From: CBDCYH01 sp965224105
GTDB taxonomy: Bacteria > Bacteroidota > Rhodothermia > Rhodothermales > JABDKH01
Direction: 5' to 3'
Length of the DNA stretch: 64,000 nt
Assembly: GCA_965224105.1 (NCBI GenBank)
Contig: CBDCYH010000002.1
Location: forward strand, 1,798,001-1,862,000
The position numbers and the translations under genes were made by a program. The notes beneath the pieces were generated by a model. That model saw nothing but the letters and a program-made list of their open reading frames with translations, searched no databases and was not told the origin of the DNA. This document shows positions 35,469 through 44,704 of this stretch, piece after piece; the first letter of the stretch is position 1; every line of letters starts with the position of its first letter.

Positions 35469-36368
35469 TCAACCTTCCCGGTCAAATCCAAAGGATCGAA
35501 GTTGCGTGTCAGAATCTCGCCAGCCTTGACGCACTTTAACGAACAGCCGCAGGAAGACGCCCCTCTGAAGAAACTCTTCGATTTCTACGCGCGCACGCGA
35601 GCCTATTTCTTTGAGGGTTCTACCGCCTTTGCCTATCACAATTCCTTTTTGCGATTCCCGATCGACGACGATTTCTACATCAATCAAGTCCTTCCCGTCT
35701 TCCTTCTCCTCGTACGCCACAACGTTGACCTGACAATGATACGGGACTTCTTCATGTACCCGCAGGAATAACTGTTCGCGAACCAGCTCTGCAACAAAAA
35801 AACGTTCCGGCATGTCGCTGATCATTTCATCAGGATAGAGCTGCGGCCCAACAGGTAGATGCGAGACCAGCGTGTCTCTGATGAGGTCCATGTGGTAACC
35901 CGTTTTTGCAGACGCAGGAATCACCTCGGCGAAGGGATGCAGCTCTGAATATTTTTTCACCAGCGGCATTGCCGTTGCCTCATCGATCAAATCAATTTTG
36001 TTCAGTATCAGGAGTGCTGGCTTTTCGGTGATGAGTGACAACGTTCGCGTGTCAGGATCAGCAAGCGTGGCATCTACGACGAACAGCATGACGTCGGAGT
36101 CGGCGATTGCCCGGCGTACGCCTTTCATCATGCGTTGCTGCAGGCCGTATTTAGGTTGAATCACCCCTGGAGTGTCGAGGAATATTATCTGATGCTCCTC
36201 GGTAGACACAATTCCGAGAATCCGATTACGTGTTGTTTGCGCCTTCCGTGTGACGATGGACAGTTTTTGCCCGACAAGCTGGTTCAGGAGGGTGCTTTTT
36301 CCTGCGTTGGGTTTGCCGATCAGGGCTGCGTAGCCTGCTCGGAAACCAGGATTAGGAGCTTCTATCAC
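35469..36368 (-). CDS. era: GTPase Era
   Basis: 299 residues. Binds the 3' end of 16S rRNA and helps 30S maturation. G1 GKPNAGKST (18-26), G3 DTPG (about 65), G4 NKID (about 125), then the C-terminal KH domain (about 205-290) with GRTLKEIGSRARVEIEEFL. The start overlaps the end of pdxJ by 4 bases (ATGA), so it is coupled to it. Confidence 0.98.
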   Translation of the reverse strand: MIEAPNPGFRAGYAALIGKPNAGKSTLLNQLVGQKLSIVTRKAQTTRNRILGIVSTEEHQIIFLDTPGVIQPKYGLQQRMMKGVRRAIADSDVMLFVVDATLADPDTRTLSLITEKPALLILNKIDLIDEATAMPLVKKYSELHPFAEVIPASAKTGYHMDLIRDTLVSHLPVGPQLYPDEMISDMPERFFVAELVREQLFLRVHEEVPYHCQVNVVAYEEKEDGKDLIDVEIVVDRESQKGIVIGKGGRTLKEIGSRARVEIEEFLQRGVFLRLFVKVRQGWRDSDTQLRSFGFDREG

Positions 36369-37090
36369 GTCGACGCGATCAGTTTGTGCATGCGGGATAC
36401 GGAGTGGGGCAGACCTGCAAGGACAGCATCGGCGATGATTGCAAACCCAATCGATACCTCCTCCACATGAGGTACCGTCTTGAGGAATGGAGTGATGTTG
36501 CTGTAGTCCAGGCCGTGCCCGGCGTGAACGGTAAGTTCCAGCCCGTGAGCATACGCGGCGGCCTCCGCAAACATCTCTAATTGTTTTGCACGTTCCACTT
36601 CAGTGGCCGCGTTTGCGTAATCACCTGTATGTAGTTCGATTGCATTTGCACCGGCTTCTTTTGATGCCTGAATCTGATCGAGCACGGGGTCCACAAAGAT
36701 TGCAACTTGCTCTATCTCCGCCGCTACCAAACGCTCCACAGTTGTTTCTACTATCGCACGGCGACTAACCACATCAAGTCCGCCCTCCGTTGTTACCTCT
36801 TCGCGTCGTTCCGGTACAAGCGTTGCAACATGCGGACACAGGGTGCAACACAACTCAACAATTTCCGGATTTGTCGAAAGCTCAAAATCAAGTCTACCGC
36901 GAACAACTTCTTTCAAGAGCTGCGCGTCCCGGTCTTTGATGTGGCGACGATCCTCACGCAAATGAAACACGATTCCGTCAGCACCCGCTGCCTCGCATAG
37001 AACGGCCGCATGCACGGGGTCGGGGAATCTCTCCCGCCGGGCGTTCCGCAACGTCGCTACGTGGTCAATGTTGATAAGTAAATTCGTCAT
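36365..37090 (-). CDS. pdxJ: Pyridoxine 5'-phosphate synthase
   Basis: Condenses 1-deoxyxylulose 5-phosphate with 3-amino-2-oxopropyl phosphate to PNP. 241 residues from ATG 37090 (MTNLLINIDHVATLRNARR), the standard PdxJ start; ATG 37147 would add 19 odd residues. Active-site segments: GADGIVFHLREDRRHI, FELSTNPEIVELC, VTTEGGLDV, SLFVDP-like IFVDPV, IELHTGDYA, VHAGHGLDYSN. With pdxB nearby it shows the DXP-dependent B6 route. Confidence 0.97.
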   Translation of the reverse strand: MTNLLINIDHVATLRNARRERFPDPVHAAVLCEAAGADGIVFHLREDRRHIKDRDAQLLKEVVRGRLDFELSTNPEIVELCCTLCPHVATLVPERREEVTTEGGLDVVSRRAIVETTVERLVAAEIEQVAIFVDPVLDQIQASKEAGANAIELHTGDYANAATEVERAKQLEMFAEAAAYAHGLELTVHAGHGLDYSNITPFLKTVPHVEEVSIGFAIIADAVLAGLPHSVSRMHKLIAST

Positions 37091-37315
37091 ATTTGGGCCG
37101 CGTTTGCCAGCTACTATATGATTTGCGTGATGTCTTGAAAGATACACCCGGCGAGAGGAAACAATGCCAGTTGCTTTTCGGAATAGTGCATGGTATTTTC
37201 GAAAAATGGACGTTTCGGACCCTCAGGCAGGGAACCGTCCACCCCTCCTGGCAGGCAGTAACCTTCCGTCTGTTGTCCAAGGGTAATTAGTTTTCAAACA
37301 GATAGAGGCTTCAGA
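37091..37315 (+). other. Hairpin-rich 225-base spacer, no gene recognised
   Basis: Lies between the divergent pdxJ and pseudopilin-like genes. It contains nested inverted repeats on the plus strand: GGACG...CGTCC enclosing CCCT-N5-AGGG, then CCTGGCAGG, in the last 115 bases before the start at 37316. A TTG-started 65-codon frame here is not convincing. A leader element is possible; I could match no known riboswitch. Confidence 0.3.
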
Positions 37316-37777
37316 ATGGCGTCGAACGGCCGCGGTTCACAAATCGGATTGCAGATTCTGCTGAGTTTAGTCATCATTGCGCTGGCATATTTTCTCTACC
37401 GCTCTATTACTGATCCATGGCAAGAGGTAAGGGAGCAGGAAAGGCTGACCGAAGAAACAAGAGCCCGGATGACGCAGATCCGAACCGCCCTCATCAGGTA
37501 CGAAGGCGTGAACGACAGGTACACAGCAGACCTCGACTCGCTGGTGATGTTCGTGAAGTCAGACAGTCTTCTGCGCGCAAGACCGGACAGCATCTTTGGA
37601 ATCGGATTCGACGCGGACCAGCTACCCATTTCACCCCGGACCGGTAACCGGTTCGTACTCGCGGTGAATGACACCGCACGCGTCAAGACGTATCTTCTCG
37701 AGGATCCCGATTCCGACGACTTCATCGGCACACTCGCCGGTGATGTAACGCGGCTGAACGCCTCCAGCTGGGAGTAA
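37316..37777 (+). CDS. Membrane-anchored pseudopilin-like protein
   Basis: 153 residues: a short polar N-terminus, one membrane helix (about 10-28), a helical stalk (TEETRARMTQIRTALIRYEG) and a small C-terminal domain with NDRYTADLDSLVMFVKSD, similar in layout to GspG/PilE-type pseudopilins or PilN-like proteins. There is no prepilin-peptidase site (G-F/Y-T-x-x-E), so it may not be processed. Followed after 20 bases by a PilM-like gene. The function is a guess from shape and neighbour. Confidence 0.6.
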   Translation: MASNGRGSQIGLQILLSLVIIALAYFLYRSITDPWQEVREQERLTEETRARMTQIRTALIRYEGVNDRYTADLDSLVMFVKSDSLLRARPDSIFGIGFDADQLPISPRTGNRFVLAVNDTARVKTYLLEDPDSDDFIGTLAGDVTRLNASSWE

Positions 37778-37797
37778 TCTATCACCACACATTTTGC

Positions 37798-38706
37798 ATG
37801 GAACCTTCCAACGCCCAAGTCAGGGCTGGCGTCTTTTTCACCTCCTCGTCAATGCGTTACGCCGAGCTCGAAAGGCAAGGCGATAGTTCCAAACTTTTGC
37901 GTCTCGGCAGCTGCGATTTTTCATTCAATCCGCTAAACGAACTATCGGGACAGACAGACGAGAATCTGGCTAATCTCACGGATGCGGTGGCCGAGGTTTT
38001 TGTCAAGTCGCGCGCATCGCGAATCCACGTTTCCCTCCACCCCCGGTTGGCGAATTCGTTCTTTAGCCCGGTCGCGAATAGTCTGTCGCGCAAAGAAGCA
38101 CGTCGCCAGATTGCCGAGGAGGCAAGGTTGATCTATCCGGACAAGGGAGCGGCGGGAATAATCTCGCGGAAACTGGACAACGTGGTGGTGTCTGGTGGAT
38201 CCAAACATGCATGGGTGCACATCACGGCGGTTCCGTCTCTGGTTAGAAATAGGCTGCAACAGTTAATGCGCGGCTTATCCGACAAGGTGTGCGTCGGAAT
38301 TCCTCTTGCCGAGTCGATCGTTCCACTGCTTTCCCATTCGCGCGAAGTGCGCACAGCAGCGTATGTCTTTCTCGTCGGATTGTTTGAGGGACGACTGGAA
38401 CTGCTACTCTGCAAGCGGGGCAGATTGCACTATGCACAATCAATATCTTACACGGGTGCGCCCTCGGATGCGATCTATTGGGCAACCAGTCTTTGCCAAC
38501 GGCTAAGAGTTAGCGCAAAGGATCTCGACGTAATCCACATGTTCGGCGAGAAGACGGATCGCACGGTTGAGAGACTGCTCGCAGGATCGTTTGAGGCGCA
38601 GGTGCAAGAACTCGATCCACTGCGAGCTATCGTAGTAGACCCAGGACGCTTCTCCTCCGATTTCAATCACGGTGCCTTCGCTCCGTGTATCGGAGTTGCG
38701 ATCTAG
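37798..38706 (+). CDS. PilM-like protein, probable actin/ATPase-fold
   Basis: 302 residues, soluble. The order RAGVFFTSSSMRYAELE, then RIHVSLHPRLANSFFSP, then LSRKEARRQIAEEARLIYP resembles PilM/type IV pilus and competence ATPase-fold proteins (beta hairpin, adaptor segment, helix with EEA). Motifs for ATP binding are not obvious to me. The pairing with the preceding membrane protein looks like a reduced PilM-PilN/pseudopilin module without a secretin or motor in this window. Uncertain family. Confidence 0.5.
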   Translation: MEPSNAQVRAGVFFTSSSMRYAELERQGDSSKLLRLGSCDFSFNPLNELSGQTDENLANLTDAVAEVFVKSRASRIHVSLHPRLANSFFSPVANSLSRKEARRQIAEEARLIYPDKGAAGIISRKLDNVVVSGGSKHAWVHITAVPSLVRNRLQQLMRGLSDKVCVGIPLAESIVPLLSHSREVRTAAYVFLVGLFEGRLELLLCKRGRLHYAQSISYTGAPSDAIYWATSLCQRLRVSAKDLDVIHMFGEKTDRTVERLLAGSFEAQVQELDPLRAIVVDPGRFSSDFNHGAFAPCIGVAI

Positions 38707-38711
38707 TCACC

Positions 38712-39266
38712 ATGCGGATTATGGGCGGAACGCTCCGCGGGAGATCACTCACCATCCCATCCAGCAACGTTCGACCAACCACGGGCAGGTCGCGCGAGGC
38801 GATCTTCAGCATGGCAAGCGCACGAATGGACTTCGACGGGGCCAGGGTCCTGGATCTCTTTGCTGGGTCCGGAGCATTGGGCCTGGAGGCTATAAGCAGA
38901 GGCGCTGCCACTTGCACACTTGTCGATGTCTCCCCTGAATCGATCGATTGCATTGCTGAAAATGTTTCGGCTCTGGGCGTCGGGGATGAGTGTACAGTGG
39001 TAATGGACGATGCAGAGCGATTTCTTCTCGACCAGGTGCTAGACTTTGACCTCGTTCTCGCCGATCCTCCATATGCGGCCGAACGACTGGATGTAATTGT
39101 GCATCTTGTTATCGAAAAGAACCCAGCCGCACTATTCTTCCTCGAGCACTCAAGCGAATGGGACTTCTCAGAACATCCTTGCCTCGAAAAAGTGAAACGG
39201 TACGGACGGTCCCACGTCTCTCTCTTCGATGCGCGAGAATCAGCCGAACCGACGCAGGATGAATAG
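38712..39266 (+). CDS. rsmD: 16S rRNA (guanine(966)-N(2))-methyltransferase
   Basis: 184 residues from ATG 38712 (MRIMGGTLRGRSL), the standard RsmD start. Motif I VLDLFAGSGALGLEAISRGA and the catalytic DPPY (FDLVLADPPYA) are intact. Methylates G966 in the 30S head. Its last 8 bases overlap the coaD start, a common rsmD-coaD arrangement. Confidence 0.96.
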   Translation: MRIMGGTLRGRSLTIPSSNVRPTTGRSREAIFSMASARMDFDGARVLDLFAGSGALGLEAISRGAATCTLVDVSPESIDCIAENVSALGVGDECTVVMDDAERFLLDQVLDFDLVLADPPYAAERLDVIVHLVIEKNPAALFFLEHSSEWDFSEHPCLEKVKRYGRSHVSLFDARESAEPTQDE

Positions 39267-39729
39267 AAAAATTGCCATATACCCGGGCTCCTTCGATCCC
39301 ATCACTTTCGGCCACCTTGATCTTATCGAGCGCGCCTCTGGAATTTTCGAGCAGCTAGTTGTCGGCGTGGGGAACAGCGATTCAAAAAAATATCTACTAC
39401 CCCTGAACGATCGGCTGGCGCTGGTACAGCATTGTATCGAAGGGTTTCCAAATGTGAGCGTCCAAAAGATTGAGGGACTAACCGTTGATTCAGCTGCATC
39501 TGCCGGAGCGTCGATCATCGTGCGAGGCGTTCGTGATTCGGCTGATTATGCTTACGAATCGCGCATCGCCAGATCCAACCTCGCACTTGCACCGGATATT
39601 GAGACCATATTGATGATTCCATCCGACGCGGTTGCGCATATTAGTTCAACCATCGTCAGGGAAATCTACAAGTCCGGTGGTTCCATCGCATCCTTTGTAC
39701 CAGCGCAGGTTGTAGACCATTTGCGGTGA
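39259..39729 (+). CDS. coaD: Phosphopantetheine adenylyltransferase
   Basis: Penultimate step of CoA synthesis: 4'-phosphopantetheine + ATP to dephospho-CoA. 156 residues from ATG 39259 (MNRKIAIYPGSFDPIT). Nucleotidyltransferase motifs GSFDPITFGH (TxGH variant) and ISSTIVREI are present. Normal length. Confidence 0.97.
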   Translation: MNRKIAIYPGSFDPITFGHLDLIERASGIFEQLVVGVGNSDSKKYLLPLNDRLALVQHCIEGFPNVSVQKIEGLTVDSAASAGASIIVRGVRDSADYAYESRIARSNLALAPDIETILMIPSDAVAHISSTIVREIYKSGGSIASFVPAQVVDHLR

Positions 39730-39810
39730 TCATTCCGCGAAAACTCGTCAACTCGATGGTGCTCTCGAGTGCCACAAGTACGATATTGCAGGCCGACAAC
39801 TAATCAACCC

Positions 39811-41028
39811 GTGCGTCCGTTGATACAGGAGCTACATCTAAACCCAAATGTCGCTCGCATGCAGCCTTCGGCAACGATGGCGATGACCGCGCGAGCGAAG
39901 CAGCTAAAGCGGCAGGGCCTTCCCATCATAGGTCTGAGTGCCGGGGAACCGGATTTCGATACCCCGCAGCCTATTCGCGACGCGGCAATAAGGGCAATAC
40001 AGGACGGCTTCACCCATTACACAGAAAACGTCGGGATACTGGAGTTGCGCGAAGCAATCTGCAAGGCGATGAGTGAAAACAGGGGGCTTGTGTTTTCTCC
40101 GGATCAGGTTGTTTGTTCGAACGGCGCCAAGCAATCCGTGGCGCTTGCTGTTGTCGCCCTAAGTGGTCCGGGGGATGAGGTGATTATCCCTGCACCGTAT
40201 TGGGTAAGCTATCCAGAGATGGCGAGACTGGCTGGTGCCGAACCTGTTATCGTTCCGACGACCGCGGATGACGGTTACCTGATGTCCGCAGCAGCTCTCG
40301 AGGCCGCTATCACACCGTCAGCACGACTTCTCATCCTCTGCACGCCATCTAATCCAACCGGTGGCGTGTACTCGAAAGATCACCTTGCAGAACTTGTGGA
40401 TGTTTTGGTCCGTCATCCGAATGTATTTGTTATTGCTGATGAGATCTATGAACACATTGTGTTCGACATCGATTTCACCTCGATCGGTACATTCGAAAGC
40501 GTGCGCGAACGAGTCGTGACAGTGAACGGATTTTCGAAAGGTTTCGCGATGACGGGATGGCGGTTAGGTTATCTCGCCGCCGAGAAAGAGATTGCCAGGG
40601 CGGCCGCAAAAATACAAGGCCAGTTTACGTCTGCACCCTCAAGCATTTCGCAGAAAGCAGGCGTTGCAGCACTCGCCATGGATCATGTGCATGTTCAGCG
40701 GATGGTTAAAGAATTCAGGAAGCGCAGGGACTACTTAATGGACTGGTCATCCACCATTCCTGACATCGTCTGTCCCAAGCCAGACGGCGCGTTCTATGTT
40801 TTCCCCGAAGTATCCGCTTACCTTGACAGCACCTCGCCGTCGGGACGAAACATTGTGTCCTCAACTGACTTGTGCATGTATTTGTTGGAAGAACATCATG
40901 TGGCATTAGTAGCCGGAGACGGATTCGGATTTCCGAACGGATTACGGATTTCCTACGCTGCCTCCATGAGCGACCTGAAAGAAGCCACCAAAAGAATCTC
41001 TTCCGGATTGTCAGAACTGCGAAAGTAG
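39811..41028 (+). CDS. Pyridoxal-phosphate aspartate/aminotransferase, class I
   Basis: A fold type I aminotransferase close to AspC/AspB of subgroup Ib, 405 residues from GTG 39811. Motifs: NVARMQPSATMAMTARAKQL, GLSAGEPDFDTP, Asn in CTPSNPTGGVY, Asp in VIADEIYEHIVF, and the PLP lysine in NGFSKGFAMTGWRLGY. Transaminates aspartate or related acids; prephenate/glutamate use cannot be excluded. The open frame extends upstream to 39769, but GTG 39811 fits the family N-terminus best. Followed by an M50 protease after 10 bases. Confidence 0.9.
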   Translation: MRPLIQELHLNPNVARMQPSATMAMTARAKQLKRQGLPIIGLSAGEPDFDTPQPIRDAAIRAIQDGFTHYTENVGILELREAICKAMSENRGLVFSPDQVVCSNGAKQSVALAVVALSGPGDEVIIPAPYWVSYPEMARLAGAEPVIVPTTADDGYLMSAAALEAAITPSARLLILCTPSNPTGGVYSKDHLAELVDVLVRHPNVFVIADEIYEHIVFDIDFTSIGTFESVRERVVTVNGFSKGFAMTGWRLGYLAAEKEIARAAAKIQGQFTSAPSSISQKAGVAALAMDHVHVQRMVKEFRKRRDYLMDWSSTIPDIVCPKPDGAFYVFPEVSAYLDSTSPSGRNIVSSTDLCMYLLEEHHVALVAGDGFGFPNGLRISYAASMSDLKEATKRISSGLSELRK

Positions 41029-41038
41029 TAAACCTCGC

Positions 41039-42226
41039 ATGGAGCCGAATACCCTCGAAATTGAAAGTCCGGAGCCGTTGCCCAGGCCACCAACGGTGAA
41101 AGACCGGTACTGGCTGCATGCACTGCTTTTCATTTTAACCTTGATCAGCACCACTGTTACGTGGGTCTTGTGGTCGCCGAAGGTGTCGACGTGGGCGTCT
41201 TTTTTCCAGGGTCCAGAATTGATTACGGGGATGTTGTTCGCCATCTGTCTGATAGGTTTTTTGACGGTTCATGAGTTCGGGCACTACTTCGCGGCAAAAC
41301 ATCACCGCATCAGTGCCTCCCTGCCATACTTCATCCCCCTGCCATTCCTTGCCATCGGGACACTCGGTGCTGTAATTAGTATCCGTGAACCGTTACCCGA
41401 CAAGACTCGGTTGTTGGACATCGGTGCCGCCGGACCGCTTGCCGGTTTTGCTGTTGCGCTGGTTCTGACGCTTGTGGCTTTCACAACCATGCCAGGTCCT
41501 GAGGCAGTTCTGGAGTACGAAGGTCACTACGAGATCAAAGAACACATCACCGAGTTTGGGACCTACCCTGATGAGATGCCAGAAAGCCAGGTAGGTGCTC
41601 CTGTAGTCGGGAACACGATCTTGTTCTGGGCGATGACGCACCTGTTTCCGAATACCCCGCCACCCTACGAGTTGTATCACGACCCATTGCTATTTAGCGC
41701 GTGGCTGGCATTGTTCTTTACCGCGCTAAACTTGTTGCCCGTGGGCCAGCTCGACGGTGGGCATATCACGTATGCGCTCTTTGGGGCTAAGTGGCACGGC
41801 CGAATCGCGCGTGCCTTTATAATCTTGCTACTCACATCGGCGGCCGTTGGAGTTGTCAACGGATCGGAAGAAGTATTGCTACCCTACCTGGAAAACAACG
41901 GCCCGATAGTTTGGATTTGTCTGTCGCTTGTGTTGTACCTGTTCATGCGGAAGGTGCATCCGCGCAAACCACCGACTCAGTTGCTTAACGTGATAGGTAT
42001 TATTGCGTTCGCTGCACTTTCCCCGAGAATGGGCTCCTTCGCTATGGCCATCGGCCATTCCGGATGGTTGATCTGGTCTCTGCTACTCGTTTTAGTTATT
42101 AAAATCGATCACCCACCTGTTTTTAGGCCCGGCGAACTATCAAGAGGTCGGCAACTGGTGGCGATACTGTGCATTCTGATTTTTTTCCTTTGCTTCAGCG
42201 TACGCCCGTTCTATCTGGCTACCTGA
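41039..42226 (+). CDS. Site-2 protease family (M50) membrane metalloprotease
   Basis: 395 residues with about nine membrane helices. The zinc motif VHEFGHYFAAKHHRI (HExxH, about 77-81) lies in a helix; the second motif NLLPVGQLDGGH (about 232-243) supplies the third ligand. Cleaves membrane substrates such as anti-sigma factors; no PDZ insert is evident between the motifs, and no anti-sigma gene is adjacent. N-terminus cytosolic and polar. Confidence 0.92.
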   Translation: MEPNTLEIESPEPLPRPPTVKDRYWLHALLFILTLISTTVTWVLWSPKVSTWASFFQGPELITGMLFAICLIGFLTVHEFGHYFAAKHHRISASLPYFIPLPFLAIGTLGAVISIREPLPDKTRLLDIGAAGPLAGFAVALVLTLVAFTTMPGPEAVLEYEGHYEIKEHITEFGTYPDEMPESQVGAPVVGNTILFWAMTHLFPNTPPPYELYHDPLLFSAWLALFFTALNLLPVGQLDGGHITYALFGAKWHGRIARAFIILLLTSAAVGVVNGSEEVLLPYLENNGPIVWICLSLVLYLFMRKVHPRKPPTQLLNVIGIIAFAALSPRMGSFAMAIGHSGWLIWSLLLVLVIKIDHPPVFRPGELSRGRQLVAILCILIFFLCFSVRPFYLAT

Positions 42227-42350
42227 TGCCCGCGTATTCTGATTTCAACGTGCGTAGGAACTTTGAGAGGCCCGGATCTTTCATGTTGCCACGCTCACAG
42301 CCGAACATTCTATAGATCACCGCTACACAACCACCTGCCATTCTATTCTC

Positions 42351-43154
42351 GTGTTGACGGTGTTGATTAGATCTCGGTTTAAACATGCACATGCCCTGGG
42401 GACAATTGCCGTAATTGGCATGTTGTCGCTAACCGCCTGCGACGAGCTACCAGAAAACAGCGAGTTTACAGGCTCACCTCCGGTCCTTTCCGGATTTGTA
42501 TTCACACCAGATTTTGTTGATCTCACTGTCGCTGACAAGAATGTCGATGGCGACGCGGTAATAACATTAGTTGCCTCTGTCTCGGTCAACGATCCTGATG
42601 TGGATTTGGACAAAGTAGTACTGACCATTACCTCACCGTTGCTGGACAAGGGAGTAATTGTTTCATCGGAATTGGTTAGTGCCACCGGATCGCAATTCAG
42701 CATTAGCGAAGAGGTTGTTCTACCTGCCGCGGAACTTGGAATCTATACGGTGCGCATTGTTGGATACGATAATGCAGCAAACCTGAGCAATCAGGTTCGC
42801 GGAAATCTGCTTTTCACATCGACGACGGGATCGGCGCCCTCGATCGACAACTTCGAGGCTTTCCCCGAAACGATCACCCCACCGGGTACGCTGGTAATGG
42901 TGGCGACGGCATCAGACCCAGACGGGCTTGCAAACATTCTAAGTGTGCTCATCACGACCCCAAATAATCAGGAATTTGAAATGTTTGATGATGGGGTTTC
43001 AAGCGGCGACGCGACCGCGGGTGACGGAAGATTCACTGCAACTTTTGACGTCCCTGCTGGCGTCGCTCCCGGCGTTCAGACTTTCTCTGTCAAGGCTGTC
43101 GACCGATCTGGACTCGAGAGCAATGTTGTGGAAAAAGACGTCACGATCCAATGA
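42351..43154 (+). CDS. Lipoprotein with Ig-like / choice-of-anchor-X-type domain
   Basis: 267 residues from GTG 42351. Lipobox LTAC (Cys near 33). Two beta-sandwich segments follow; the second (about 165-267) has TASDPDGLANI, a Ca-binding-like DDGVSSGDATAGDGRFTATFD, and ends SNVVEKDVTIQ. First gene of a four-gene operon with 4-base ATGA overlaps. Possibly an outer-membrane-facing lipoprotein that works with the propeller and barrels downstream. Function unknown. Confidence 0.82.
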   Translation: MLTVLIRSRFKHAHALGTIAVIGMLSLTACDELPENSEFTGSPPVLSGFVFTPDFVDLTVADKNVDGDAVITLVASVSVNDPDVDLDKVVLTITSPLLDKGVIVSSELVSATGSQFSISEEVVLPAAELGIYTVRIVGYDNAANLSNQVRGNLLFTSTTGSAPSIDNFEAFPETITPPGTLVMVATASDPDGLANILSVLITTPNNQEFEMFDDGVSSGDATAGDGRFTATFDVPAGVAPGVQTFSVKAVDRSGLESNVVEKDVTIQ

Positions 43155-44704
43155 TGCGGATGCGGATATGCTCCTACATAGTATTGTTTTTCGGATGTGT
43201 CTCCTTGTCGAGCGCGCAGTCGTTCGATCTGGCAAAAAAAGCGTCGCGACCGCTGGTTGTTGTTGATGGGATTTCAAGCAATAGCGTTACCAATCTCCAC
43301 GCGGAGGATAACGAGCTGTGGGTTGGACCCTTCCTGAACGTCACGGATGATGGCGGATCGACCTGGAGATCCAGCGATGCGGACTCCATCGTGTCTGGCC
43401 GCAACCGGGTCTTCTCATTGGACATTGAAAACGACGTGGTCTGGGTCGGATTGGGCTACATCGACGATCCTGATGGCGAGGCGGTTCAGAGCGCCGCTGG
43501 CTTTCTGTTTTCCACGGATGGCGGCGAGACATTTTCATATCGCATCAGCCAGCTAGACAAACCCGGTGACACGACGCAGGTTTATGGTGTTTCCACACTT
43601 TCGGCCCTGGACGTAATCGTTCCGCAACAGAGTCCGCCGTTTGATATCGACTACGATCCGGTACGCGATGAAGTTTGGGTTGCCGGTTGGGCGAGCGGTG
43701 TTCGCAAATCGGTTGACAACGGCGCAACGTGGCAGCGCGTGGTCCTGCCGCCCGATACCCTCGACTCGATCGAACCGTCAATTCCGTACGATTTTCGCAT
43801 CGAACCGCGACGCGGATTGCTCGGATGGCTCAATCATATGGGATTCTCCGTTCTAGTCGACGAATTTGGAACCGTTTGGGCCGGCACACCCGGAGGCGTC
43901 AACCGCTCCACCGATGGCGGGGTTAGCTGGCAAAAGTTCAAGGCCGACGGTACGCCCAATAGCCTCACCGGCAATTGGGTTGTCTCCATCGAAGAACAGG
44001 AGTTGCCAGACACCAACGCCGTCTGGATGGCGACCTGGAATGCGGCTGAGGTAGGCGAAATTGGGCAGTTCGGAGTAACTGTTACCAGGAATCAAGGTCG
44101 CACGTTTGAAGCGGTACTTATTGGCGAGCAGATACTCGATTTTGCTTTCGACGGGGAAACTGCCTACGCTGCTGGTGATAACGGTCTCTTCATTACCGAT
44201 GATGGGGGGAAAACGTGGCGAACGGTGCGTTCTTTTGTGGATCCATCTCAACTGGATCGAACCGTGCGACCGGATGCCCGAGTTTTTTCTGTTGCGGTAA
44301 CTGATGATGCCCTTTGGGTAGGAACATCAGACGGGCTCTTGAAAAGTGTTGACGGAGGTGCGTCCTGGAACCTGTTTCGAGTTGAAGTGCCGCTCGACCC
44401 GGACGATGGCTCGACCCCTTCGGTTGAAACGTTTGCGTACCCCAATCCATTCTCGCCGGACGTACATCGGTTCATTCGGATTCGCTACGAGCAGGAAACT
44501 GCCGGTGATGCTGAGCTGCGGATTTTCTCTTACGGGATGGAGCTTGAAAAAACGATTAGCCGAAGTGGCCAAAGTGCTGGACTAAGGGAAATTGTATGGG
44601 ATGGGACCAGTGAAGGTGGGGTGCGATTACCCAGCGGTGTATACTTCTATCAGATTAAAACTTCCGGCGGTACCAGGCGAGGAAAAATTCTGCTAATCGA
44701 ATGA
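43151..44704 (+). CDS. Sialidase/Vps10-type beta-propeller surface protein with T9SS/FlgD-like C-terminus
   Basis: 517 residues. A signal peptide (about 1-22, SLSSAQ). About seven repeats with Asp-box-like DGGxTW motifs (DDGGSTWRSS, DNGATWQRV, DGGVSWQKF, DDGGKTWRTV, DGGASWNLF) form a Vps10/sialidase-type propeller. The last 85 residues (YPNPFSPD, RIRYEQ, LPSGVYFYQIKTSGGTRRGKILLIE in part) are a FlgD/T9SS type A sorting fold. It overlaps both neighbours by 4 bases. It should be a cell-surface or secreted protein; ligand unknown. Confidence 0.85.
   Translation: MMRMRICSYIVLFFGCVSLSSAQSFDLAKKASRPLVVVDGISSNSVTNLHAEDNELWVGPFLNVTDDGGSTWRSSDADSIVSGRNRVFSLDIENDVVWVGLGYIDDPDGEAVQSAAGFLFSTDGGETFSYRISQLDKPGDTTQVYGVSTLSALDVIVPQQSPPFDIDYDPVRDEVWVAGWASGVRKSVDNGATWQRVVLPPDTLDSIEPSIPYDFRIEPRRGLLGWLNHMGFSVLVDEFGTVWAGTPGGVNRSTDGGVSWQKFKADGTPNSLTGNWVVSIEEQELPDTNAVWMATWNAAEVGEIGQFGVTVTRNQGRTFEAVLIGEQILDFAFDGETAYAAGDNGLFITDDGGKTWRTVRSFVDPSQLDRTVRPDARVFSVAVTDDALWVGTSDGLLKSVDGGASWNLFRVEVPLDPDDGSTPSVETFAYPNPFSPDVHRFIRIRYEQETAGDAELRIFSYGMELEKTISRSGQSAGLREIVWDGTSEGGVRLPSGVYFYQIKTSGGTRRGKILLIE

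Noticed and set aside
37093..37290. A 65-codon frame before the pseudopilin-like gene
   Set aside because: TTG start and no recognisable sequence pattern; the region is better explained by its inverted repeats.
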